This document shows, piece by piece, positions 13,454 through 25,469 of a stretch of 64,000 nucleotides of DNA. The DNA is taken from NCBI GenBank assembly GCA_009617715.1, contig VTFK01000029.1:868001-932000 (forward strand), read 5' to 3'. The DNA is from Plectrocnemia conspersa. Lineage: Eukaryota > Arthropoda > Insecta > Trichoptera > Polycentropodidae. Both the position numbers and the translations under genes were made by a program. Numbering within the stretch: the first letter of the stretch is position 1; every line of letters begins with the position of its first letter. The notes beneath the pieces are model-generated. The model was not told the DNA's origin. It saw only the letters and a program-made list of their open reading frames with translations, and did not search any database.

Positions 13454-13920
13454 GTGTCATTTTCTCGATCCCGTTCGCCATCAGTATATTCCTACGATCT
13501 CGGTGGGAACATTTTAGCTAGAGAAACTTCCACTAAAAATCTCGGAATCACTTTTGAGTGCAAGTGGAGGTTCTCTTTACACATACACGACGTCTGTGAT
13601 AAATCTTTCAAAATGCTCGGCTTTTCTCTTCTCTCGGCGTCTTCTTTTGATGTGCATTAGGGCTAAGACATCCGCACTTGCCGACTCGTCTGTGGCTGTC
13701 GCCATCCGGCTCTTTAATATGCTGGCATTGCACGTCGATATGTTTAATGTCAGCTACGAGGAGCTGGTCCGGTTCATATCATATCATTTAAATGTTATGA
13801 TTTTTTTTCTTTGCTTCTTTCTATGTATTCTTTTTGTCTATTATAATAATACAATGTATTATTTCAATATACAAAATTCGGGTAACCTGTTTGATCACGA
13901 TGATCTTAATTTAATTTAAA
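13454..13920 (+). pseudogene. Non-LTR retrotransposon (LINE) 3' fragment
   Basis: The forward frame from 13454 reads SFSRSRSPSVYSYDL, then STKNLGITFECKWRFSLHIH, the block following the reverse-transcriptase core (the LGI-x-F-x-x-K-x-x-F-x-x-HI signature). From 13660 a second frame gives the LINE tail ending in VDMFNVSYEELVRFIS, then an A/T-rich 3' end. The part between is deleted. The same family recurs at 61251-62200 with a different internal structure. Confidence 0.7.
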
Positions 13921-14420
13921 TTTATAAGTAAAAAAATAATTAATAAATAACTAAGAGAGGTCTATCTGAAATTATAGTGACTTAATCCTGAACTATCATT
14001 ATTATTAAATATTATTTTTATTAAACTACAATTTCTAATAAAGTGTTTCTCTTGAAACATATTAATATTTGTACTATATTTATTATTATAAACACGGTAT
14101 CTGAACTGTCTTTTTAAAGAGTATATGGCCTCTGTTTTCCTCTTTAAAATAACTCATATGCTGTCGAAGAATTTCAATACTAAATGGTAAGTAGTATACA
14201 TGCATTATGCAAATAATACTGATATTATAAAAAATATACATCATGTTAGTATAAAATAAGAGAAATTAAGTAGTTTTCGTGTATTATTCAACCAATGCGG
14301 TAGTGTTTAATATTTAAGGGAAAATTCTAAACAGTAAGTGCAAATATGTAAATTTGATTGGTTAAAAAATAAATAAAGATTAATAATAATTATATTTTAT
14401 TATTTTAGAAATTTATAAAA

Positions 14421-17400
14421 ATGAAATGTTATGCCATTTGTATACTTTTTTTTTTATTTTTGAGTTATACTTCAATCGGTGAATATTAATATTTAGTAAA
14501 ATATATAATATAAGTACGAAGCATAATTAATTTAAATTTTATATCAGCCTATAAACCATGTATACAGAGAAGATATAATCGTACCTCATTTGTGTGTGTC
14601 TGCAATTCAACATACTGTGATGAAATTGATGAAATAAAACCTCTCCCCAAAGGACAATACCTAGCATTTCAGTCATCAGCGGTATACAAGTATTTCGCAT
14701 AATTTGTTTAATTTAGAATTTTTTATATCATTATGTATTTTAGAACACATTAAGATTTCAAAAGCAAACTGGCTTTATAAAAACTTCATCTACCATAAGT
14801 CTGGTTAGACAGAATGATATAAGTGTTGTCCTGAACTTTTACTTAACAGGAAAGCTCGGTTAGTTTGTGATTGTTTACCATAAAAATATATATTATTCTA
14901 ACCTATATATTTTTTAACAGGAAATGTTATTCTTATGATTAATCGAAAAACACAATATCAAACAATTATAGGATTCGGTGGCTCTGTAACCGACACTTCT
15001 AACTATCTTCAAATCCATTTGAGCAACGGCTCTAGAGCAAACTTGCTGAGGTATAGTGATTTTATTTTTCGGTACTATTTAGAATCTCTTGAATCAAATC
15101 TCATACTTTGATAATTTAAATAGTATATAATGACATTTTAGGAAAGCACATTTATTAAATTTATTTAAATAACTGTAGGTATATTCCTCAAATAATGTAA
15201 AATTACTATTCTATATATAATAATTGTATATGACGTAATAGATATACAATACAAATATATATTACATCAGTTTTACAATTTTAATGTTTTTTTATTAACT
15301 ATTTATGAGACAAAAGATCTCCAAAAAGTATTGCAATTAGTGACGTTAACTTAGAGGCTGCAAATATTTTTTGTAATCAATCTCCGCCGTATAATTTTGA
15401 CTTATTTAGTAATAAATCTCTGATGTAAGCGATCCACGTTCTGTGGGCGTGAACTATCAGGTTGTCTCATACGTCTTTGCTTTTTTTTCTTACATTTGCA
15501 AATATATACAACTTTTTATAAATTAATTTCTTTAACTTTCGGTGTTTTTTAACAGTAGTCGTATCAATGATGCTCTTTAGAACCGAATATTTTTTATTTC
15601 AATATTTTCATCCCTAAATCAACAATGGCAGTGGAGATTAAATAGTCTTAGTTAAGCTAGATTATGCTTTATAAGTTTTGATTAGGTCATAATGCGATAA
15701 TAGCAGTTAGAAGCATATGTAATGCAATGGGCAGGCATGCCATTAAATTTAGAAAGGCAAATGTGGTTCTAAGAATTTCGTTTCGGACATATTTTGAATT
15801 TTTTTTTAATATCTACGTAAAGGTGCGTAGTCTTAGGGGTTGTAATTGTAAATATTAGGGCTGCCGTCAAAGCAAATCTGAGATTAACGATACAGAATTT
15901 TGCACAAAAACTCAACATATCCCCTTTATCAGTTTACAGACATTTAAAAAAAGAACTTGCAGAAAATGGGTATCTCATCAATTGTCAGGGAAAATGCAAC
16001 GAATCTCAATATGCCAATAATTAATGACTCTTGAACAAAGAGATTTATTTTTGAGTAGAATTGTTACTAATAATAAAAAATGTATCCTTTATTTTAACAC
16101 GCGACGTAAAAGGCAGTAGTTGGACGCCAATCAATTCCCAATTCCAACCCTAAGAACAGGATTACATCCCAATAAGATAATGTTATGCATTTGGTGGGAT
16201 ATAAAAGGCATAATTAATTATGAGTTATTGGATTATAGGCAAACAATTATACAATTATACAAAGCACACTATGTGTGCTCAGCTAATTTATATGTTTTCA
16301 ATATAACAATTTTTTCCTTTTTTCAAAATAGTAACCACTCTTTTGTAACTACACGACACGACAATCGTTGTATCTAACTTAGTAATTAATGTATCTCTGT
16401 TTAAAGAATTTTTTTTTTAATTGAATTCTTACATTAAAAACAATTATTATTACTTTATTGTATCTGCTGAATTATTCTGCAACAGACTCAAAAAGTGCTA
16501 TAATTATACGAAAATAGTGATTTAACATTAAAGAAAAATAACAATCAAAACATATCAATATTACCTTCTGACGAATTGTTTCTAATTTTTTTAAATATAA
16601 ACCTAATGCGACATAAAATCTCAAATGTATAAAAAAATCTTTAGATAAAATCCCTAGTATGTACATACCTAGCTTATAAAAATGTAATACCTAATTTATA
16701 TCTGGTATTTTAGATCATATTTTAGCAAGACTGGAATCGAATATAATATAATTAGAGTACCAATTGGTGGATCAGATTTTTCGCTTCGTCCTTACGCATA
16801 CAACATGTACCCAAAAGATGATATGCTGTTGAGCAACTTTTCTCTTGAAGTGGAAGATCTCAAATATAAGGTACATACATCAAAATAAATAATACTACCT
16901 ATTAGTATTGAGATGATATTGGTTCTTATTTTTTTTCAAGATTCCAATTATTAAAGAAGCTCGGAGTTTAACAACGAGTGAGCTATTTCTATTGGGTTGT
17001 TCTTGGGGTTCACCAACATGGATGAAAACCAATCATTTGTATGGAGGGGCTGGTCAATTAATAAAGAAATATTTTCAAACATGGGCAGACTATCATCTAA
17101 AGTAAGGTTATTTTATATTAATATCCTATATGTAAAGATAAAATGATAATAAAAAAAACATTTGAGATTTTTAGAAGAGTACGATAAGCATGGAATTAAG
17201 TTTTGGGGTATAACCCCTGGAAATGAACCATCACATGCACGTGTCGGGTATTATGATATTATGTCAGTAGGATGGGGAATGAAGGAATATGTAATGACCA
17301 GGAGTCAGCCGGTGGAAACCTTCGAAGACTATTATACCTTCGCGAAAAATCCTTCGATAATTATAATGTACCATATTTGTTAATGATAATAACTTCAGTA

Positions 17401-19023
17401 TATTATTGCGATACACCGGTAATCGACGAGTGATTGCCGGTGATTTGTGTTTGAAAGTAATTTCTGTAGCCGTTGTTACTTACCAATAATTTCTATTGTG
17501 ACCAAGCATCACATATTTTATAATAATCATTAAAGGAAGCTTGGACGAATAAGAGACGAGGCCAATTGAGAGCGAATCATTTTATCTTGCACTTGTGATG
17601 TTTTTCAGAAGATTTATGAATAGGTGTTATAAATCTGGAAACTGTATTCTGATTAATAATTCATGTGGGGTTTGAATAGGACTTGATATTTATTTTTCCA
17701 ATTGCCATGATATGTTTAAATGTTAAATAGTCTACTTCGATAATGGCAATGTACTTAACCTCCAAGAAACCTAATAATTGTATAATTGTGATGCAGAAAT
17801 ATGACACTGTTGCATGTATTTAATATTTAATTTGACTGTATATTAAACAACTTTAAATATTACGCTACGAAATTTTAGTGGATATATCTGTTATAGACTG
17901 TTTTTTGCGCTTATGTATAATAATCTTGGTTCGAATGTTCACGCCGGCCAACCCTTAGCAATGATTATATTATATATCAAAAAAATGATAATTTTATAAA
18001 TATTGCCCTTTTTTAAAGATAAACTGGGTAGGAAATAATTTTGGACCAACTATTCGAAATTCAAAATTTTCCTATTTAAAATTTCTGCTTTTGGACGAGT
18101 CAAAGTTTATCCTTCCATGGGCAGTCGATTGGGTAATAAGCATGTTGTAATAAAATAATATCATTTGTAAATATTTTTTTTGTTTATAGATAATAAATGA
18201 TGAAAATGCATCAAAATACTTCGACGGAATTGCTACTCATTATTACAGTGACAGTTACATGCCACCAAGCCTTATGGACGACACTCACGCTTCTATTCCA
18301 GATAAGATTATTCTCTTGACTGAAGCATGCTATGGTATTAACTATTCCCACGCAAACCTTCAATCTATTTAAATATGTTGATTCTAATATTGTACCACTT
18401 TTCATAGGTACTGTTTCGTGGATGGACAAAGATATCGCATTAGGCTCGTGGTTTAGGGCTGAATGGTATTTTGGCAATATATTACAGGTTAATTTGTTTA
18501 TATTAAATTTAAAATTATTGCGTTAATTTATATATAAATAACTATGAAAAATATTAATGCAAAATATAATTGTAGAATTTGAACCATTGGCATTCTGGTT
18601 GGATGGATTGGAATTTATGTTTGGACCACGAAGGTGGTCCTACGTGGTCGACGAATCGTGTAGACTCCAGCGTTATTGTAGATATCGACAATGATGAATT
18701 TTTAAAGCAACCCATGTTTTACGCAATCGGTCATTTTAGCAAATTCTTGCCTCGTGGCTCTATAAGGGTAGAAGTTCAATTATTTTCTGGAGATATTCAA
18801 CATGTCGGGTTTTTACGACCTGACGGAGGAATCGTCGTAATATTTTACAATCCGTAAGTATTATAAAATAAAATAGTATATACTCACGTTTTTATTATAT
18901 TCAATATATAATTTGAATTTTAGATTTCCGAATCGGAGACACATCGTAATATATGAGGAGGGTATAGGCTATATCGAAATCGACATTTTTGGCCATTCCT
19001 TTAATACGATATTATATTGGTGA
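14421..19023 (+). CDS. Gba1: Glucosylceramidase (lysosomal acid beta-glucosidase), paralogue B
   Basis: Glycoside hydrolase family 30 enzyme like paralogue A. Exons: 14421-14478, 14548-14681, 14744-14858, 14921-15050, 16714-16870, 16941-17101, 17167-17290, 18019-18132, 18190-18334, 18408-18487, 18576-18853, 18924-19023; 531 residues. Every exon has the same length as in paralogue A except exon 7, which is one codon longer, and all phases agree. Residues 1-19 are a signal peptide. Catalytic residues are E272 (TPGNEP) and E376 (LTEACYG). The protein ends ILYW, as A ends VLYW. Introns 4 (1.66 kb) and 7 (0.73 kb) are enlarged; intron 4 holds a mariner relic. The reading frame shows no lesion, so both copies are probably functional. 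Different substrates or tissues are possible but not visible here. Confidence 0.93.
15856..16290 (+). pseudogene. mariner (Tc1/mariner) transposase relic in intron 4 of glucosylceramidase B
   Basis: Forward translation with several breaks gives, in order, an HTH-like segment (LTIQNFAQKLNIS...VYRHLKKELAENG), then W-x-x-HQL followed by MQRISICQ (the mariner WVPHEL region), NTRRKRQ, and finally LCIWWDIKGIINYELLDY (mariner WWD-x-KG block). A TGG to TAG change and other lesions kill the frame, and the C-terminal catalytic part fades out. An old insertion on the same strand as the host gene. Confidence 0.8.
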
Positions 19024-20714
19024 CATTCAGATTGGGTTCAGTTTGATTTATAAAGTCTCTGAAACCTGGTATAACAAATACTAATAATTCCAATTTGTAA
19101 TACAATATAAAGTGTTGCAAGCTATGGCTGAATTAAAAAATAATTTTATCCAGGCGTTGATTTAAACGCTTATTACAAAATTAAAAATACATATTATTAT
19201 TTGTTATTAAATAATAGTTATAATAATAGTTATAGTAATAGTATGATATGTTTTAATGAATTTGCGTTATGGTCATTGGAAATGTTGTTATAACCAAGAG
19301 ATGTCTCACCCAGTCACTCTTGTACTACTGGCTCCCGTACTGAGCGGACGCGGTGACGAACCTATGTATGATACGTACAATAAAATAAAATTAGTAAAAC
19401 CTTTACTGTATTATTTATGGTTCTCCGAGCACCGGTAAGACAGGTCTTCTCATATTAAGGTTGCACGCCGACTTCTCATAGAGGAAAGGAGGATAAATTT
19501 AAAATACAGAAACATTTTACAATTGCTAAAATTACTAAAATTTAAATTTAAACGGCTAAATAAATGTGTGTTAAAGCACTTTATGTCCACGCTAAAATTT
19601 AAATTTGCTCTTGCCGTAGTCACTGATTTTATAAATGTATGGATTATTATGATTAAGCGTAGTATTTTAATGATAAACAAATATTATCAAGTTTTGTAAA
19701 AAGAACGTTAGTGCAGTCCAATTATCTGGTTATATCTTACAATTATTTTTTCTAATAATGCGCATTTTCTGTTAAATATTAGTCATGGGGTCGCAATAGT
19801 TGCAAACCCATTAGACCTAAGTTCCTTAATATGTATAGAAATTATAGATTATTGATGTAATGTAGTTTTCATATTTTAAGAGGTATAGGCAACGGTTGTC
19901 TTTAAGTTGTTAAAATAGTATATATTTTATCAGTGTCCTTTAATAGATGATATTAAAAAACTTTATGGTAGATTTATATATAGGTGCTTCTTATATATGT
20001 GTGTTATATAATATATACTATTATACATACTTTATTGCTTTACTAATAGACTATTAATAGCATTTTCTAATAACAAAACTTTTAAATACATTATGATTTT
20101 TTTTAAATATTATTAAAGGACTATGTTAGTTAATACCTTTTTGTGGCAAACTAATACTATAACATATTTAATTTAATAAATAAAATATATTAAAACTTTT
20201 TAATGGTGTTTTTTTTTAAATGTATTTATAAAGATGAATTACGATTAGAATAGAGGTTAACACCTTAATTTATCGAATCCTTATAGCTGAAAATAAAACA
20301 TAAGCGCATGCATAACAGGTTTGAGTTTGATTAAATATGTTGATGGATATCAGACATTTTATTATATAGGATAACAAACAATGAACATCTGGTGTCACTT
20401 CGGCTTTCACCGATTCTAAGAAACTGGACAAATGTTAAGGCCGACCAAAAATATTTTTTAAGCAGTTGTTTATTATTTTCTCTTATTCAACTCAACTCTT
20501 AGCTATTCGTGGAGAAATATACACGAACGGTCCTTCCATCGCGAAAATACCGCGCTAAGCAAATGCCGCCCCCCCCCTTCCTCTCCCGCAATACTATTGG
20601 GTGTACTCCAAGGGACCTAACTTACTGCATTGTCATCATTCCAGTGGGCATGCATAAAATAGAACAATAAAAATTGTCACAGGGTATACTTATCCAGGAT
20701 GTGAATTGACCTCT
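19024..20714. other. 3' flank of glucosylceramidase B and intergenic DNA
   Basis: AT-rich with no gene recognised. A C-run with GC-richer flanks lies at about 20515-20600 (CCCCCCCCC near 20569) and has no coding signal. Confidence 0.4.
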
Positions 20715-20890
20715 AATGTACTCAGTGCGGTGTTTGCTCATAGGGATTCGATTATTTTAACTCATAATCTCAATGCCAGACACGTGCATTGGAATTATTC
20801 CGGTGTGAATCATTCCGGGACGATGCTTTTTATCTACTTGCACGACATGGATACGATTTCAAACTTTTCAAGACAAGACCACAGAACTAT
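20715..20890 (+). pseudogene. LINE endonuclease fragment
   Basis: The forward translation HNLNARHVHWNYSGVNHSGT, followed closely by LFIYLHDMD, matches the GD-x-NA-x-H-x-x-W block of apurinic-type endonucleases encoded by jockey-like LINEs. In functional copies the first block reads GDLNARH; here the Gly-Asp is changed. Only this short stretch remains. Confidence 0.65.
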
Positions 20891-21683
20891 GCCCCAATAA
20901 ACAATAAAACTGATGATAATAATTATTTAACAATCGTAATCGAACAAGTTAAAATATCATCAGTACCGACACGTAAACATTTTCCTACTTATATTAAACT
21001 TACTCTATCGATTATTGTGTATATGGAGTCAAACAATAATTTAATAACCTTATACAGTAAATAAAATATTTGTAACAATAAATTTGTGTTACATTGCTAT
21101 AATCTAATGTTATTTTGCTAGTTATGCTTAAAATGTATCGATAAAATATATTTTTTTTATATATTTAAATAATGAAATAACTTTACACAATAATTAAAGT
21201 ATCATTATTTTCATATGAAAAATTCAACTATAATTACAAAATTAAGCAATAACAATAATTTTATTAATAATAAAATCAAATTTAGTTTTAAAATACCCTT
21301 TTTAATTTTAAATTTTAAGTTCGAAAATTACAACTACATTTTGATGGTCATACAAACATGCGTTAAGGCTAAGGCAGCAAATCGTTTGGCGTCGTTTTGA
21401 CGTACGCTAGCTAACAGCTTCGTTCAGATAATTATGGTAGTCTCTTCATAAAAACGCAGTACATGTAAGAATTCACTTTATAATGATATTAATTATAAGT
21501 TAGAACTCATCATATAAATGCCGCTGACAGGTTGTGAAATTTGGCCATCTATATGACATAACCTCAAACAGTTATATTGCTAAATATTTTATATTATCGA
21601 ATAGATAATAACTTTCCAATTGTATAAGTTAATAAAACATTGAACCATGATTTACGGTTTTTAGTGAGTATTGTAGCTAGTTA

Positions 21684-21875
21684 GGCTTACCATAATTATA
21701 AAGCTGTAAACGGAGACAGCTAAAAATGGTCATCTCGGAAATCGTTGCTCGTCTTTGGATGCTAAGGTGTGCTAGGATGGTATATGGGATGCTGGTAAAA
21801 GCTAAAAATAAAGATAACCTCGGAAATTTTGTGAAACTGGGGCCTATAGTAAAAAACCAGGTTGAATGGTAAGCC
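21684..21875. mobile_element. Small MITE-like element with 10-bp inverted ends
   Basis: The 10 bases GGCTTACCAT at the left end and ATGGTAAGCC at the right end are exact inverted complements, and each is bordered by TA. A TA duplication would fit a Tc1/mariner-type insertion. The 192-bp interior has no coding capacity. Only the short ends support this call. Confidence 0.45.
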
Positions 21876-21919
21876 TAATTATAGTATACAATAGTTATAA
21901 GTGTAGATTAGACTGTTTG

Positions 21920-22024
21920 GGTAAAGGTGACGATTAGCGTTCGATATTGTCAAGCTGGCAGCACTGCAGAGCACAGCTTACACGTGCATGCACACACACT
22001 TACTCATTCAAAGTTTGACGTTTG
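21920..22024. repeat. Merlin left terminal inverted repeat
   Basis: Begins GGTAAAGGTGACGATTAGCG and ends near the GTTTGACGTTTG block. It pairs with 23263-23359, with scattered mismatches. Confidence 0.88.
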
Positions 22025-22053
22025 GCATTGCATTACTGTTTCTTGATCCCACG

Positions 22054-23012
22054 ATGGCAGGAAGACGACAATAACAAACGAACGACTTACCTTGGAAGAG
22101 ATTCGAAGTGAAGAAACCTGGCGTCTTAAGACGTTGCTGGAGGAAACCTCTGACAAGGAAGGTGTTCTTCGATGGTGTGCTCGTCGGCAGTTAATCCAAA
22201 ATTCAAGGACACGTATTTGTGAACAACTCTGCACACTTCAAAAATATAGCCAAGGAGTAGACGGGTATAGATGGAGTTGTTCAACATCGCGGAACCAAAA
22301 AAAAGTCCATTGAAAATTCATTTTTCTCCGCAGTCATCTCCAAATTCAACAAATTTTAATACTATTATACACTTGGTGCTGTGATGATCCTCAGCGGCGA
22401 ATGGCCCGTGAAACCAATGTGCATAAAAGAAATGTGATCGATTGGTGTAACTTTATGCGGGATGAATGCTCAACATGGTTGAATAAACATTATGAGGGAA
22501 TCGGTGGTACTGACAATAATGGTGAGGCAATTGTCGTGGAAATTGACGAATCAACATTTTTTCACCGGAAGTACCATCGAGGCCACTACAGAGAGGGACA
22601 TTGGGTCTTCGGCGGCACTGAGAGAGGAAGTAACAAATGCTTTCTCGTAGAGGTACCGGATCGTACTGCAGCCACTTTAGAGGCCTGCATATTGCAGCAT
22701 ATTCTCCCCAGTACCCACATTATCTCAGATGGATGGGCATCATATGCAAACATTGAAAGGATCAACCAGGGAATCTATCAGCACTCGGTAGTGATCCACG
22801 AACAAAACTTCGTGGATCCAAACGACTCGTTTGTCCACACTCAAAATATAGAGAATTTGTGGATGCGGGCCAAGAGGAAATTAAAGCGGCAATTCGGGAC
22901 TGAAGAGAGTCTGTTCAAGTCATATCTGGACGAATTTATGTTTAGAAATTATTTTAGAGACGAAGATATATTTACAAAATTTATAATTACTTTAATTGAA
23001 AATTATCAATAA
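22054..23012 (+). pseudogene. Merlin (IS1595/ISXO2-like) transposase, frameshifted
   Basis: From an ATG at 22054 the frame reads MAGRRQ and stops. One shift later TNERLTLEEIRSEETW continues in another frame, with a degraded zinc-ribbon block ending near 22313. A second shift around 22325 (after SFF) leads into SHLQIQQILILLYTWC, then the DDE domain, which is open through 23012. In that last frame, counting from the ATG at 22401, the catalytic triad is D49 (EIDES), D110 (SDGW) and E151 (NIENLW). The N-terminal DNA-binding part is thus uncoupled from an intact catalytic domain. Expression of a complete enzyme is unlikely unless the shifts are sequence errors. Confidence 0.88.
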
Positions 23013-23215
23013 AATAAATAAACAAATATTTTTAATTTTTTTATTCATATTCATAATTTATCCTTATTTACTATGTATCTGTTCGAGTCATATCTACACG
23101 AATTTACGTATAGAAATCATTTCAGAGATGAACATTTTTTTAAATTACAAATTATCGATAAAATAAATAAAACTTTATTTTTTATTCATGTTCATCATTT
23201 ATCTATTAGGTATGC
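22906..23215 (+). repeat. Internal tandem duplication of the transposase 3' end
   Basis: The segment from about 22906 to 23070 encodes LFKSYLDEFMFRNYFRDED and then an AT-rich trailer. It is followed by a diverged copy (about 23071-23215) encoding LFESYLHEFTYRNHFRDEH with a similar trailer. The second copy is not in frame with an active gene. Confidence 0.75.
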
Positions 23216-23262
23216 AGAAGCTGACATATACAAATGTCATATTATGGATGCGCGCGTAGCAT

Positions 23263-23359
23263 TCCATCAAACGTCAAACTGCGAATGAGCATGTGTGCGT
23301 GTGCGTGCAATGTAGTGCTGCCAACTTAATAATATCGAACGCTTGTCATCACCTTTACC
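23263..23359. repeat. Merlin right terminal inverted repeat
   Basis: Inverse of 21920-22024. The last 11 bases, TCACCTTTACC, are the exact complement of the left terminus. Confidence 0.88.
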
Positions 23360-23824
23360 ACTGTTTGTGTTGTCAGTCATTTAACAAAAGCAAGGACTTT
23401 ACTTTTTACAAACATATAGAAATAGGTATATGTATTTAAAATTTTGCGAAAATAGCAGACCGTGATGTGTTAACCCAGAAATTAAATCTTGCTAGAAATG
23501 CTGTAACTGCTTATTGAAGAAAAATTGGTTACTATAATAAAATGTTTAATGATGCTAATAATAACCAATTCTAAATATTAAGGGAGATTTAACTACAAAT
23601 CAAAAAAAAATAGCCGATGAAGCATTCTTCTAAATTGGAACATTTCTATCAGATCAAGTACAAATTAATCTTGGTGATATAAAAACTCACAAATATGGCT
23701 TAAGTTAATAGATCTATTTATTTTCACCAAATTAAATGAGAAGTATAATAATAAAATTGAACAATAGAAATAATGATTCATAATATATAATTCTTTGAAA
23801 ATCGATAATCCCCAGAACCCGTCC

Positions 23825-23975
23825 TTAAGTCGGTATCTACGTGAACGCGAAGCGGCGCGAAAATAACACAGTCGCTGCCGCTTGAAATGTTCTACATGAG
23901 CCACGTAGGACACTTCAAGCAATAGCGACTGTTTGGTATTTCGCATCGCGTCGAGTTCGCTTACGTAAGACACTA
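23825..23975. repeat. GC-richer palindromic repeat upstream of SF3A2
   Basis: Two arms of about 70 bases pair imperfectly. The left arm has TACGTGAACGCGAAGCGGCG and CAGTCGCTGCCGCTTGAA; the right arm has the inverse forms TTCAAGCAATAGCGACTG and CGCGTCGAGTTCGCTTACGTA. It ends about 230 bases before the SF3A2 start codon, so it may lie in or near the promoter. It is most likely a palindromic MITE. No clear target-site duplication was identified. Confidence 0.65.
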
Positions 23976-24203
23976 AGTAAACGGTTAATCTATAAGCCTT
24001 TTTGTAAATTATGAAGTAAAATATGCAGAGCGGAATCTATTTTATCATTATATTATCATCCCTAATATAAAATAAAAATATAGATGATTAATGATTAAAT
24101 ATTTTTTCATTCAATATGAATATTTTTACATAAAAAATTTTGTAGAAGTTATAATAAGTTATTTATTGTATTATTTTTTAATATTTTCAGACAATAATCA
24201 ATC

Positions 24204-25466
24204 ATGGATTTCCAAAATCGTCCCGGAGGAAAAACCGGAGGAGGTGGTGTAGCTTCTTGGTCAGAGAGCAACCGCGATCGTCGCGAAAGATTAAGATTGC
24301 TCGCTCTCGAGACTATCGACTTAAATAAGGATCCATATTTTATGAAAAATCATCTCGGTTAGTCACCTTACTTTTATTATTTTAATGACATTCACAATTG
24401 TTTTTAATATGAAAATATGTTTACAGGATCGTATGAATGTAAGCTGTGTCTCACTCTTCACAACAATGAGGGAAGCTATTTGGCACACACACAGGGTAAA
24501 AAACATCAAGCAAATTTAGCTCGCAGAGCTGCCACCGAAGCAAAGGAATCGCCCCTACAGTTCGCTCCGGAGAAACCCAGAATTGAACCTAAAAAGTTCG
24601 TTAAGATCGGTCGTCCTGGTTATCGAGTGACGAAACAAAGAGACCCTGAAACTGGACAACAAAGCTTACTGTTTCAAGTTGATTATCCTGGTAAAGAATA
24701 ATTCCTTTTTTATTATACTTTAAACTATTAAGTTTTTATAACACAGATAGTTACAATGCATTAAGACTGTTTGATATAATTTTCCCGTTAAATATTTTTC
24801 TATTACATAACTAATTTTTATTCTCTTATAAATTGATACTAAAAATTCAACTAATTTGAAAAATGCATTTACAAGTTGAACCCTTGATCTGCGATCGGTC
24901 ATTAATGTTTTTTCTTGCTCAATTCACCTTTTACCTTTCTTCATATGTACTTATAGTCTTATCTAAAATATATTGTACCACTTTTTGCTAGATTTTTCTA
25001 AAACATGTTTATCGTTCGATTAGTGATTAAATCATCTATTTGATGAAAAAAATAATATTTATTTACAGAAATATCCGAAGGAGTTTTTCCAAGACATCGC
25101 TTCATGTCGGCTTATGAGCAAAAAGTTGAACCGCCAGATCGCAAATGGCAATACTTATTATTTGCTGCCGAGCCATACGAAACTATTGCGTTTAAAGTTC
25201 CGAGTAGAGAAGTCGAAAAGCACGATAATAAATTCTGGACTCATTGGAACAAGGACACTAAACAGTTTTTCTTGCAATTTGCATTCAAAATCGAGATGTA
25301 TAGACCGATGCTTCCGCCGAAGCTTATGCCTCCGCCTGGTCTTCGTCCACCTATGCCTCCTCCGCCGATGATGGGCGTGCCACCTCCTCCACGCCCTCCA
25401 ATATTTAACCCTGTACCACCACCTCCACCGTTATTGCCAGTTCCACCACCACCACCTAATATGTAA
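24204..25466 (+). CDS. Sf3a2: Splicing factor 3A subunit 2 (SF3a66)
   Basis: Subunit of the SF3a complex of the U2 snRNP, required for pre-spliceosome assembly in the nucleus. Three exons (24204-24357, 24427-24690, 25069-25466) join to 271 residues. The N-terminus MDFQNRPGGKTGGGG is diagnostic. A matrin-type zinc finger uses C56, C59, H72 and H78 (YECKLC...H...H). The conserved SF3A2 core follows (KIGRPGYRVTKQRDPETGQ; PPDRKWQYLLFAAEPYETIA). The tail from about residue 222 is proline-rich. It is shorter than the mammalian protein because the proline repeat tail is short. A TTTTCAG acceptor just before the 5' leader (24190) suggests an upstream noncoding exon. AATAAA at 25482 fits the poly(A) signal. 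All splice sites are GT-AG. Confidence 0.96.
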
Positions 25467-25469
25467 TGT

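Larger units (their letters stand above)
21920..23359 (+). mobile_element. Merlin-family DNA transposon, complete ends, broken transposase
   Basis: A 1,440-bp element whose outer termini, GGTAAAGGTGA and its inverse, are flanked by identical 8-bp duplications ACTGTTTG (21912-21919 and 23360-23367). An 8-bp duplication with IS1595/ISXO2-like transposase defines the Merlin superfamily. The terminal inverted repeats are about 100 bp long and somewhat diverged. The internal transposase carries at least two frameshifts, and the region after its stop contains a partial tandem copy of the transposase 3' end. The element is therefore non-autonomous now. Its end lies about 0.84 kb upstream of the SF3A2 start codon. 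Confidence 0.93.

Noticed and set aside
20789..21064. Second open frame overlapping the LINE endonuclease fragment
   Set aside because: It is the out-of-frame shadow of the LINE fragment followed by AT-rich DNA; no domain.
25114..25371. 85-codon frame inside the last SF3A2 exon
   Set aside because: It is an overlapping frame of the SF3A2 coding exon with no independent support.
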